A DNA stretch of 17,311 nt from DAOPKN01 sp035391225 (GCA_035391225.1 DAOPKN010000043.1:1-17311); one strand, 5' to 3'; counted from the stretch's first letter, positions 7,587 to 13,872 are shown. The notes: generated by a model not told the origin, from the sequence alone. Program-made: numbers and translations.

Positions 7587-7621
7587 TATACCACAGCTTC
7601 GTGGAGAAGAGCCGCACTGGG
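7567..7621. repeat. 55-base direct repeat, left copy (assembly overlap)
   Basis: This segment is identical over exactly 55 bases to 7722-7776 on the other side of the N run. It begins TGG followed by seven Ts and ends CACTGGG, inside the loop of the palindromic repeat. An identical end of exactly k=55 on both sides of 100 Ns is the signature of two graph contigs that share a k-mer and were joined by a scaffolder, so it is probably not a biological duplication. Confidence 0.85.
7585..7593 (-). promoter_or_regulatory. Extended -10 element at the start of the endonuclease gene
   Basis: Read on the minus strand the sequence is TGG TATAAT, a perfect extended -10. Transcription would start near 7578, only a few bases from the first codons of the frame, so the message may be leaderless or begin at the TTG at 7580. 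A short dyad, CCAGG then seven bases then CCTGG, lies just downstream (7553-7569). The same -10 recurs at 7740-7748 in the second copy of the 55-base flank of the assembly gap. Confidence 0.45.
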
Positions 7622-7721
7622 NNNNNNNNNNNNNNNNNNNNNNNNNNNNNNNNNNNNNNNNNNNNNNNNNNNNNNNNNNNNNNNNNNNNNNNNNNNNNNN
7701 NNNNNNNNNNNNNNNNNNNNN
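7622..7721. other. Assembly gap of 100 Ns
   Basis: Exactly 100 N characters, the default size for a gap of unknown length. Because both flanks are the same 55 bases, the true sequence may simply be continuous, with one copy removed and no missing bases. No gene should be called through it; any frame crossing it is artificial. Confidence 0.97.
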
Positions 7722-7776
7722 TGGTTTTTTTGCAAAAGCATTATACCACAGCTTCGTGGAGAAGAGCCGCACTGGG
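7722..7776. repeat. 55-base direct repeat, right copy (assembly overlap)
   Basis: Identical to 7567-7621. Collapsing the two copies places the palindromic repeat (7764-7793) about 170 bases upstream of the conserved endonuclease frame and leaves the endonuclease promoter region uninterrupted. Confidence 0.85.
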
Positions 7777-7793
7777 GTGCGGCGGTCCCAGGG
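7764..7793 (+). repeat. Palindromic intergenic repeat, copy 1
   Basis: Stem GCCGCAC (7766-7772), loop TGGG, stem GTGCGGC (7777-7783), then GGT and CCCA (7787-7790), which can pair with the TGGG loop as a pseudoknot. It is identical over about 30 bases to copy 3 at 8838-8867 and lies in the non-coding stretch between the endonuclease and the gene at 7973. It resembles a REP-type element; no REP-associated transposase is present in the window. Confidence 0.7.
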
Positions 7794-7842
7794 TTTGCAT
7801 GCCTTCCCATTTCTTACCCGAATTTTTCGAATCCCCAAAAAA

Positions 7843-7851
7843 TGGTATACT
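7843..7851 (+). promoter_or_regulatory. Extended -10 upstream of the P-loop-like gene
   Basis: TGG TATACT, an extended -10 with five of six matches to TATAAT. The -35 position is only a T-run. The resulting leader, from about 7858 to 7972, is strikingly pyrimidine-rich over 7861-7911. This is the only good promoter-like string between the repeat and the gene at 7973. Confidence 0.45.
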
Positions 7852-7972
7852 GTTATTTGGCTTTATTCACCTTGTTTTTCTCTTTTTGTTTCTCTCATTC
7901 TTGTTTTCTCCTGGAAACGTGGCTAAGGAAAATGGGAGATTGGCGTGAAAGCGAGGAAGGAGCGTGAACGAA

Positions 7973-8755
7973 ATGCTGAAGAAAACGTTGGTTGTCCTGG
8001 GACCAGGAGGGGTTGGGAAAGGACCTTTGGGTTCGTTGATTAAGCCGGAGGTGATTTCGTTGGATCCATACCGCATGCGCCCCGAGGGGCCCAGGAAAAA
8101 CGTGGAGGATCCGTTGTACGTTCATCCGAAATTGCGCAAGGAGTTGCATGGGATGTTGGCTTCTTTGGGGCAAGAATGCAAGAGGATTCCCTTTGTCCCC
8201 CGTGAGCAGGATTATCCCCCGGAGGAGATGGAATGGTATCCCAAAGCCAGGATCTTGCTTTTCACGGTGCGCACGGTGTGGCAATGCTTGATTTTTTCGG
8301 GTTGGGAGGACGAGGCGGAGGACGCGTTGGCAAAGGTGGAAGTGTATGCCCCTGCGCTGCGTTGCTGGATGGAATGGATCGGGCTCGAGAAAGTGAAGCG
8401 CACCTTGGGGGAGTTGCATTTCTTGGTCTTGAATCCCTCGGCCATTCCGTTGTCCAAGATGAATGGCAATTGGACGGACCTGGAAGAACAAACCTTGAAG
8501 AATTGCCAGGAACGTGGAGATAGCCGGGAATCGATTCGCCAGAGGATGGAATCCATTCGCTGCGAGGCTCCCTGCTGGCAAAGGTTTATCGAGGATTTCC
8601 AGGGCAAGGAAATCCCGGAGTACCAGTACCCGGAGTTCCGATTCAAGGAAATCCCCGGAAACCAAAAACGGCCCTTCTTCGAGGAGATGCGGGAATACCT
8701 CATCGAAAATGATCCCGAGTTGGAGGTGTTCTTGAAAACGGTGGAGGAACTGTGA
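7973..8755 (+). CDS. Unknown protein with a degenerate P-loop, 260 aa
   Basis: I do not recognise this protein. It opens with a hydrophobic strand and GPGGVGKGPL (about residues 10-19), which looks like the P-loop of guanylate-kinase-like enzymes (GPSGxGKxTL), but the Ser/Thr that binds Mg-phosphate is replaced by Gly-Pro. ISLDPYRMRP follows at about 28. The middle is rich in Trp and acidic residues, and the C-terminal third is Glu/Arg-rich and probably helical. No signal peptide or membrane segment is seen. ATG 7973 is preferred because AAGGAG (7957-7962) is about ten bases upstream; GTG 7964 in the same frame is too close to it. The gene stands alone between two copies of the palindromic repeat. 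Its codon use looks like that of the core genes rather than the neighbouring endonuclease. Confidence 0.72.
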   Translation: MLKKTLVVLGPGGVGKGPLGSLIKPEVISLDPYRMRPEGPRKNVEDPLYVHPKLRKELHGMLASLGQECKRIPFVPREQDYPPEEMEWYPKARILLFTVRTVWQCLIFSGWEDEAEDALAKVEVYAPALRCWMEWIGLEKVKRTLGELHFLVLNPSAIPLSKMNGNWTDLEEQTLKNCQERGDSRESIRQRMESIRCEAPCWQRFIEDFQGKEIPEYQYPEFRFKEIPGNQKRPFFEEMREYLIENDPELEVFLKTVEEL

Positions 8756-8782
8756 TTAGGACGGACTGAAAAAACCACCCAG

Positions 8783-8816
8783 CCCTCTGGGACCGCCGCA
8801 GCCCACTGCGGCTGTC
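8783..8816 (-). repeat. Palindromic intergenic repeat, copy 2 (inverted)
   Basis: On the minus strand it reads GCCGCAG, TGGG, CTGCGGC, GGT, CCCAG. This is the same architecture as the other copies, but the last base pair of the stem is changed on both sides (C-G becomes G-C). With copy 3 it forms an inverted pair spanning 8783-8867, which could fold into one long hairpin in RNA leaving the gene that ends at 8755 and may terminate it. Confidence 0.7.
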
Positions 8817-8837
8817 TGGAGCTGTGAAAGGATAAAA

Positions 8838-8867
8838 GAGCCGCACTGGGGTGCGGCGGTCCCAGGG
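8838..8867 (+). repeat. Palindromic intergenic repeat, copy 3
   Basis: Stem GCCGCAC (8840-8846), loop TGGG (8847-8850), stem GTGCGGC (8851-8857), GGT, then CCCAG (8861-8865), able to pair with the loop. It is identical to copy 1 and inverted relative to copy 2. It ends about ten bases before the promoter of the GrpB-family gene. Confidence 0.7.
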
Positions 8868-8876
8868 GGGGCCACG

Positions 8877-8885
8877 TGTTATACT
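8877..8885 (+). promoter_or_regulatory. Extended -10 directing a probably leaderless mRNA
   Basis: TGT TATACT ends seven bases before the ATG at 8892, so the expected transcription start falls on the A of the start codon. No ribosome binding site fits between. The position where a -35 would lie is taken by the palindromic repeat. Confidence 0.5.
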
Positions 8886-8891
8886 TCTTGC

Positions 8892-9473
8892 ATGGAAAAA
8901 CCTAAGGCGTTGGAGGAAATGAGCCCGGAGGAACTGGGGAGGCTTTTCCCGGTTTCACTCTCGGGGCATCGGTTGGAATGGAAGTCCCTTTTCGAGGCAG
9001 AAAAAAAGCGGATCATGGCTGGATTGTCCGTCGGGTCCAATATGCAGCTTCACCACGTTGGAAGTACCGCCATCCCCGGGATTTGCGCTAAGCCTACCAT
9101 CGATATGCTCTTGGAAGTTCCACCGGGATGCGATCCACAAGGATTGCAGCGTGCCATGAAAGACTTGGGCTACTTCTTCGCTGCCCAACCCCAAAAGCCT
9201 CCCCCGCACATGATGTTCATGAAAGGCTATTCCCGCGAAGGGTACCGTGGGCAGGCGTTCCACGTTCACGTGCGCTTTCCCAGGGACCACGACGAGTTGC
9301 TTTTTCGGGATTTCTTGCGCCGCCACCCCGATGTAGCCCAGCACTACGCCCGCCTCAAGCAGCGCTTGCAGAGGGCATTCGAGTTTGACCGGGAGGGGTA
9401 TACACTCTGGAAATCGGGGTTCGTGCGATCGGTCACCGCCAGGGCTCGAAAAGAACGGGATTCCATGTTATAA
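8892..9473 (+). CDS. GrpB family protein (nucleotidyltransferase fold), 193 aa
   Basis: The family signature is clear: HVGSTAIPG (residues 55-63) followed by KPTIDMLLEV (67-76), then AFHVHVRF near 118 and a C-terminal helical region with RDFLRRHPDVAQHYARLKQRL. GrpB/UPF0157 proteins have a nucleotidyltransferase-like fold; their biochemical role is mostly unknown, and some members are fused to or encoded beside CoA or kinase domains. The length is close to the family's usual size (about 170-200), with a short extra N-terminal segment. The ATG at 8892 lies at the predicted transcription start, so the mRNA is probably leaderless. The stop codon TAA at 9471-9473 lies inside the -10 box of the feo promoter, so the two transcription units abut without being one operon. 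Confidence 0.9.
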   Translation: MEKPKALEEMSPEELGRLFPVSLSGHRLEWKSLFEAEKKRIMAGLSVGSNMQLHHVGSTAIPGICAKPTIDMLLEVPPGCDPQGLQRAMKDLGYFFAAQPQKPPPHMMFMKGYSREGYRGQAFHVHVRFPRDHDELLFRDFLRRHPDVAQHYARLKQRLQRAFEFDREGYTLWKSGFVRSVTARARKERDSML

Positions 9474-9474
9474 T
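9446..9474 (+). promoter_or_regulatory. Promoter of the feo operon
   Basis: TCGAAA (9446-9451, four of six to TTGACA), a 17-base spacer, then TGT TATAAT (9466-9474), a perfect extended -10. Transcription should start near 9481, about 40 bases before feoB. The -10 overlaps the stop codon of the GrpB-family gene. Confidence 0.6.
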
Positions 9475-9488
9475 TGACTATCATTATC
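9470..9488 (+). promoter_or_regulatory. Fur-box-like operator
   Basis: The 19 bases match 13 of 19 positions of the classical Fur consensus, including the complete right half CATTATC, and an outer dyad ATTGA / TCAAT (9473-9491) surrounds the core. It covers the end of the -10 and the start site of the feoB promoter, where bound Fur would block transcription when iron is plentiful. Placement directly before feoB supports the call; no fur gene is in the window. Confidence 0.6.
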
Positions 9489-9520
9489 AATCGGAATTAA
9501 TCGGAGCGTGATGGATACAG

Positions 9521-11467
9521 ATGTCGACGGTGGCCTTGTTGGGGAATCCCAACGCGGGGAAGACGAGCTTGTTTAACGTGCTCACCGGGCTGCGCCAGCA
9601 CGTGGGGAACTGGCCTGGTGTGACGGTGGAGCGCAAGGAAGGGGTTTTCTTCGACCACGGCAAGGAGGTCCGCGTGGTGGATCTTCCGGGGACCTACACC
9701 CTTGGGGCACGTTCGGAGGATGAACGGGTGGCCCGGGATTTCATCTTGAAGGAGGGTCCGGAAACGGTCGCGGTGATTTGCGACGCGTTGAACCTGGAGC
9801 GTGGGGTGTACTTGTTGTTGCAGCTGCTGGAACTGCGATCCAACGCCATTTTCGTGGTCAACGCCATGGACGAGGCGCGCAAGAACGGGTTGCAGATCCG
9901 AAGGGACGAGTTGGAACAGCGGTTGCAGGTGCCGGTGGTTTTTACTTCCGTTCCCTTGGGGGAAGGCATGGAGGAACTGCGGGTTCAAATCGTGCAGCAA
10001 CTCTCGGGGAGTGCAGGGCCTTCACGGGCGTTCAAGCTGGTGTACCCGCCGGAAGTGGAGGAGACCATCGCGAAGATGGAGAGCCTTCTGACGGAAGAAG
10101 AGCGATTCCGTTCGTTCAACCTGCGCTGGCTCGCGGTGAAGTTCTTGGAAGGAGATGAGGGCGTTCGCTCGCTGCTGGGCAAGGATTTCTTCCAGGTGGA
10201 AGATACCCGTGTATCGTTGAAAATCGTGCAGACACGCTACGAGTGGATTTCTTCGTTGATTGCCCAGGTGCTTCCAGGCGAACGCAAGAACCTCTGGACG
10301 TTCAACGACGCGCTGGACCACGTGCTCACCCACAAGTTCCTTGGCATCCCCATTTTCCTCACGTTCTTGTACATGATCTTCGAGTTGACGTTTGAGATAG
10401 CCCAGCCTCTTTCGGACTTGCTGGACTTGCTCTTTTCACATGCCTCCGAGGCCGTGATGGCCTCCGGGTTGCCCTGGTGGATCCGTTCTCTTTTGGGGGA
10501 GGGCATCTTGAGTGGGGTGGGAGGGGTGCTGGTTTTCTTGCCCAACCTGCTGGTGTTGTTTTTCTTGCTGGGGGTGCTGGAGGAGTCCGGCTACTTTCCC
10601 CGCGCGGCGTTCGTGGTAGACCGCCTGATGGTGCGCTTGAAGCTCTCGGGACGCTCGTTCATGTCCATGATCCTGGGGTTTGGGTGTTCGGTACCCGCCA
10701 TCATGTCCGCCCGGGGCATCGAGAACCGTCGGGAAAGGCTGGTTACCGTATTGAGCATTCCCTTCATTTCGTGCAGTGCACGCTTGCCGGTGTATGCCAT
10801 TTTTTCCGCCGCTTTTTTCGGCGCGGCAGCGGGGAAGGCCCTTTTCCTGCTGTACTTGATCAGCATCGGCTTGACCGCTGTCGTGGCCGTAGCACTGAAC
10901 CGCGTGTTGTTCAAGGGGCAGTCTTCCCCGTTGATCATGGAGATGCCACGCTACCGCCGGCCTTTCCTGCGGAACTTGCTGATTTACACGGGTTCGAAGG
11001 CAAAGCATTTCCTGGTGAAGGCCGCCACGATCATTTTCCTGGCATCCATCGTGATCTGGTTCCTGGCTTCTTTTCCCGTGGGAGTCGACGTGGACCAATC
11101 GTTTGCTGCCACGTTGGGCAAGTGGATCGAGCCGGTGATGCGCCCGCTGGGTTTCGATTGGCGTGCTTCCACGGCCCTGCTTTTCGGGCTTTCGGCCAAG
11201 GAAGTGGTGGTGTCTTCCATGGCCATGTTGTACGGGACCGGGGAAGGGGAAGGGTTGCTGCAGGTGTTGCGCCAGGCGTTCACGCCGTTGCAGGCCTTTT
11301 CGTTCTTGATCTTCGTGATGGCATACGTTCCCTGTTTCGCCACGCTGGGAGCAATCAAGTCGGAAACGCGCAGCTGGCGATGGCCAATCTTTTCCGCGTT
11401 TCTGAGTCTCCTCGTGGCGTACGCGCTTTCGGGACTGGTGATGTTGTTCGGGAGGGTGTTCGTATGA
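9521..11467 (+). CDS. feoB: Ferrous iron transporter FeoB, 648 aa
   Basis: Inner-membrane Fe(II) uptake protein with an N-terminal GTPase domain. GTPase motifs: G1 GNPNAGKT (residues 8-15), G2 Thr in WPGVT (31-35), G3 DLPG (54-57) and G4 NAMD (114-117). A helical linker follows to about 260, then several membrane segments, with two Gate-like repeats, from about 275 to 645. The conserved GCSVPAIMSARG and CSARLPVY stretches of the family are present. Length 648 is close to typical (about 650-770). ATG 9521 is the first in-frame start after an in-frame stop at 9509-9511, though GGAG (9503-9506) is rather far from it. The next gene overlaps by four bases (ATGA), and an unusual double FeoA protein completes the operon. 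Iron-dependent control by Fur is expected from the operator upstream. Confidence 0.96.
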   Translation: MSTVALLGNPNAGKTSLFNVLTGLRQHVGNWPGVTVERKEGVFFDHGKEVRVVDLPGTYTLGARSEDERVARDFILKEGPETVAVICDALNLERGVYLLLQLLELRSNAIFVVNAMDEARKNGLQIRRDELEQRLQVPVVFTSVPLGEGMEELRVQIVQQLSGSAGPSRAFKLVYPPEVEETIAKMESLLTEEERFRSFNLRWLAVKFLEGDEGVRSLLGKDFFQVEDTRVSLKIVQTRYEWISSLIAQVLPGERKNLWTFNDALDHVLTHKFLGIPIFLTFLYMIFELTFEIAQPLSDLLDLLFSHASEAVMASGLPWWIRSLLGEGILSGVGGVLVFLPNLLVLFFLLGVLEESGYFPRAAFVVDRLMVRLKLSGRSFMSMILGFGCSVPAIMSARGIENRRERLVTVLSIPFISCSARLPVYAIFSAAFFGAAAGKALFLLYLISIGLTAVVAVALNRVLFKGQSSPLIMEMPRYRRPFLRNLLIYTGSKAKHFLVKAATIIFLASIVIWFLASFPVGVDVDQSFAATLGKWIEPVMRPLGFDWRASTALLFGLSAKEVVVSSMAMLYGTGEGEGLLQVLRQAFTPLQAFSFLIFVMAYVPCFATLGAIKSETRSWRWPIFSAFLSLLVAYALSGLVMLFGRVFV

Positions 11468-11862
11468 GTGGCACACGGAAAAAGGCCCCGGGGATGGCGG
11501 TGTTTTGCGCGGCCCTTGGCACCAGTCACCTGCTTCTGGCGCTGCTCCAATTCGTGGGATGGCCCGCGCCCTCGGACCCGTTGCTTGGGCTGGTTATCGC
11601 GGTGGCATCGGGGATCTACCTGATGGGTACCAAGGACGTGTACGGCAAGACCCCCCAGGGATACGCGCACGTACTGGTAGGCGGCTTATTTACCCTTTTT
11701 TTCAGTGGCTTCGAGTGGCTGCGGATTGGGGGGCAGTACCTCTCGCAATGGATGGAGGGAGAAGTTGCTCCGGTGAATTGGAACACACCGGTTCTGGGCA
11801 TGGCGGCCCTCGGGGTGTTGACGTTGTGGGTTGGGCGGCGCTGGATTCGAAAAGTTTCTTGA
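11464..11862 (+). CDS. Small membrane protein in the feo operon, 132 aa
   Basis: This hydrophobic protein has about four predicted membrane segments (near residues 11-31, 39-54, 69-82 and 108-124), separated by short polar loops, with basic ends (GTRKKAPG and GRRWIRK). I do not recognise the family. It starts inside the feoB stop codon (ATGA), with GGGAGGG (11450-11456) correctly spaced upstream, so translation is coupled to feoB. It sits 22 bases before the FeoA-like gene. The position suggests an accessory role in iron uptake, in the place that FeoC or other small Feo proteins hold in other bacteria, but it does not look like FeoC, which is a soluble winged-helix protein. Confidence 0.82.
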   Translation: MSGTRKKAPGMAVFCAALGTSHLLLALLQFVGWPAPSDPLLGLVIAVASGIYLMGTKDVYGKTPQGYAHVLVGGLFTLFFSGFEWLRIGGQYLSQWMEGEVAPVNWNTPVLGMAALGVLTLWVGRRWIRKVS

Positions 11863-11884
11863 GGGGAAAGGCTGGAGAGTAAGC

Positions 11885-12352
11885 ATGGATGGTTTGCAGG
11901 TTCCCCTTTCTTGGCTGGGGATTGGTGACGAAGCAAGGATACTGGACGTGGGGGTTCCCACGGAAGTCCAGGAGCGCGTTTTTGGAATGGGATTGTACCA
12001 GGGACGCGTTGTGAAGATGGTGCAACGGGCCCCCCTGGGAGACCCGGTGATCCTGCGCGTGGGAAACACGACGCTTTCCATACGCAATGATCTGGCAGAG
12101 AGGATCACCGTTGAGCTACTCCCGCCCTTCTCCATCTTGTTTGCCCCGGAAAATACGCCGCTGCGCGTGGTGCAACTGCAAGGTGGCAGAGGTTTCGTGT
12201 CCCACATGTCGGCCCACGGCATTCGCCAGGGGGAGCAGGTGATGATCAAGCACAAGGGGCATGCGCACTTGTTCGTGCGGGTGGGATCTCGGGAGACGCG
12301 CATCGGTGTACGCGTGGCCCTGAAGATCAAGGTGGATTTGGAGAAAGCATGA
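11885..12352 (+). CDS. Tandem FeoA-domain protein, 155 aa
   Basis: FeoA proteins are SH3-like small beta-barrel proteins that work with FeoB in ferrous iron uptake, normally about 75-85 residues with one domain. This one has two. Residues 5-78 carry the standard pattern (PLSWLGIGDEARIL, then RVFGMGLYQGRVVKMVQRAPLGDPVILRVG, then LSIRNDLAERITV). Residues 92-151 repeat a shorter version (LRVVQLQGG, then HMSAHGIRQGEQVMIKHKG, then VRVGSRETRIGVRVALKIKV). The ATG at 11885 follows GGAGAG (11874-11879); the upstream in-frame GTG at 11831 lies inside the previous gene. It lies downstream of feoB, the reverse of the usual feoA-feoB order, and its message ends at a strong hairpin just after the stop. Confidence 0.85.
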   Translation: MDGLQVPLSWLGIGDEARILDVGVPTEVQERVFGMGLYQGRVVKMVQRAPLGDPVILRVGNTTLSIRNDLAERITVELLPPFSILFAPENTPLRVVQLQGGRGFVSHMSAHGIRQGEQVMIKHKGHAHLFVRVGSRETRIGVRVALKIKVDLEKA

Positions 12353-12354
12353 AA

Positions 12355-12385
12355 AACCCCCTTCACAGCTGGTAGCAAGGGGGTT
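12355..12385. terminator. Bidirectional terminator hairpin
   Basis: A perfect nine-base stem, AACCCCCTT (12355-12363) and AAGGGGGTT (12377-12385), closes a 13-base loop between the converging feo operon and the minus-strand gene at 12392. On the minus strand the stem is followed by TTTTTC, a good termination tract; on the plus strand the following T content is weaker. Confidence 0.85.
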
Positions 12386-12391
12386 CGTTGC

Positions 12392-12763
12392 TCATCGAAT
12401 TTGAATGAGTTGCTTGTCCCAAAAGGCCTGTGGCCAGCCCATGGACACGTGGGTGTACCAGAGCTTGTCGTATTCGTTTCGCACCAGGATGCGGAAGAAG
12501 GCTCCGCGATCCACGACCACGATGGCTTTCGAACCAGATGGGATGATCAGCCACTCTGTTTCCCGAGCTCCCTTGGAAAACATCTCCCACAAGTCTTCGG
12601 TGTACGGGAATACCCATTCGCCCTGGTACTTGTAGTTGATGGCCACGGGATCCCGGGTGGTGTTTTCCACGGTGACTTGTATCGGCGCCAGCGCAAAGGC
12701 ACTGGCAGTCAGAAGAACAAAAAACAGGCCAACGATCATTTTCTTGCCGTTCTTTTCTTTCAA
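12392..12763 (-). CDS. Small secreted protein of unknown function, 123 aa
   Basis: Residues 1-24 form a typical Sec signal peptide (MKEKNGKK, a hydrophobic core VGLFFVLLTASAF, and AFA before the expected cut near residue 24). The mature part of about 100 residues is beta-rich, with VTVENTTRDPVAINYKYQ, IIPSGSKAIVVVDRG and several Trp/Tyr residues, suggesting a compact beta-sandwich-like exported domain. I recognise no family. The start is a TTG at 12763, chosen because a strong GGAGGAGGG site is seven to eight bases upstream and the signal peptide begins there. It lies 32 bases after the peroxiredoxin-nitroreductase gene, so the two probably share a transcript that ends at the hairpin at 12355-12385. 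Confidence 0.8.
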   Translation of the reverse strand: MKEKNGKKMIVGLFFVLLTASAFALAPIQVTVENTTRDPVAINYKYQGEWVFPYTEDLWEMFSKGARETEWLIIPSGSKAIVVVDRGAFFRILVRNEYDKLWYTHVSMGWPQAFWDKQLIQIR

Positions 12764-12795
12764 CGTGTTCCCTCCTCCGACGATTTTTTGCTTGT

Positions 12796-13821
12796 CTATG
12801 CAAAGCGGATGAATTCTTCCGGATCCTTTCGCTGCCGGGGTTTGCGCTCCGGATCATGCGCGGGGAAGCCAAGGGCAACCACGGTGATGAGTGTGTTCTC
12901 CTCCGGGATGGAAAAGGCTTGTTTGAGCCCGGTGGGGTCGAAGCCCGCAACGGGGTGTGCAAGAAGCCCCATTTGGGTGGCTTGTACCAGTAGCATGGAA
13001 ATGGCCATCCCGGTATCGAACAGGAAGTACTCCCTTCGATCGGAAAGGCTGCAGTCGTTTTCGCGCTGGGCATACACCAGGAAGAACGCTCTTGCTTCTT
13101 CCATCCACTTGTTTCCCCGGGTTAAGTGGGGGTGGACTTTTTCGCGTGCCTCGGGCGAATGGGCAACCACGAATCGCCAGGGCTGGTTATTGAAGCAGGA
13201 AGGAGCGAGAGAGGCCGCGTGAAGGATCCGGTGCAACATTTCTTCCGGCACGTCCATTTGCTGGAACTTGCGGAATGCCCGACGCTGCAGGATGGAGGGG
13301 TTCAAGGCGGTGTCTTCCTCGAGAATGGTGGTAAAAGCCTCGATGACTTCCTGGTCATGGCCGTCCACCTTTACTCCGCTCCAGGAGTAACGAATGCGCG
13401 CCCAGGGATCGAGCAAGAAGGTGGAGCGCAAAATGCCCCCATTGTCTTTCACCGCTCCCATTGCTTGGGCCAGTTCCTTTTCGGGGTCGCTCCAGAGTTC
13501 CACGGTAAGGTGGTGTTTTTGGCGAAATTCCCGGAGCTTTTCGGGCGAATCGGGCGAGACCCCCACGAGGCGCAGGCTGTCGGGGAGGTCCCGGTTCAGG
13601 TTGGGCAGGAAGGTTTCGGGATCTTGTTGGTCCAAAGCAGCGGAAAAGAAAACCTGGAGTTCCCTTTCATCGGAGAAAGCTTCGCATTCCCTGGTGCATC
13701 CCGGGGTGAAAGCCTTGGGGAAGAAGAACAGGACAGTGTACTTGCCTTTCACCTGTAGGGTTTGCACGGCGTTGCCCGTATCATCTTGTAACACCAAATC
13801 GGGAAGAATTTTCCATTGCAC
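12796..13821 (-). CDS. Peroxiredoxin (Bcp type)-nitroreductase fusion, 341 aa
   Basis: Two redox enzymes in one chain. Residues 1 to about 165 are a Bcp/PrxQ-type thiol peroxidase: FFFPKAFTPGC with the peroxidatic Cys at 42 and a second Cys at 46, then GVSPDSPEKLREFRQKH near 87-104. Residues about 175-335 are an FMN-dependent nitroreductase: RRAFRKF (180-186), SLAPSCFNNQPWRFVV (204-219), a long helix with DTGMAISMLLVQATQMGL, and a strand VVALGFP near 315. The second Cys is four residues after the first rather than the five usual in Bcp, and residues about 54-84 hold an insertion. A tentative idea is that the FMN domain reduces the peroxidase. The GTG at 13821 is chosen because AGGAGG (13830-13835) is ideally spaced; the longer upstream frame has no support. 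It is divergent from the potassium-channel gene. Confidence 0.88.
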   Translation of the reverse strand: MQWKILPDLVLQDDTGNAVQTLQVKGKYTVLFFFPKAFTPGCTRECEAFSDERELQVFFSAALDQQDPETFLPNLNRDLPDSLRLVGVSPDSPEKLREFRQKHHLTVELWSDPEKELAQAMGAVKDNGGILRSTFLLDPWARIRYSWSGVKVDGHDQEVIEAFTTILEEDTALNPSILQRRAFRKFQQMDVPEEMLHRILHAASLAPSCFNNQPWRFVVAHSPEAREKVHPHLTRGNKWMEEARAFFLVYAQRENDCSLSDRREYFLFDTGMAISMLLVQATQMGLLAHPVAGFDPTGLKQAFSIPEENTLITVVALGFPAHDPERKPRQRKDPEEFIRFA

Positions 13822-13872
13822 AGCAACCACCTCCTGTTTTTTTAGACGGAGGGAACGCAAGATTTGTTGATT

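Noticed and set aside
7567..7776. CRISPR-like or transposon direct repeat
   Set aside because: Only two copies, exactly 55 bases, on both sides of 100 Ns: an assembly overlap.
6936..7838. Endonuclease frame extended through the N run
   Set aside because: The part upstream of 7586 is unknown bases and repeat sequence, so it is not a credible N-terminus.
10477..11463. Long 5' extension of the small membrane protein frame inside feoB
   Set aside because: This part is an out-of-frame reading of feoB; the ATG at 11464 with GGGAGGG upstream is the real start.
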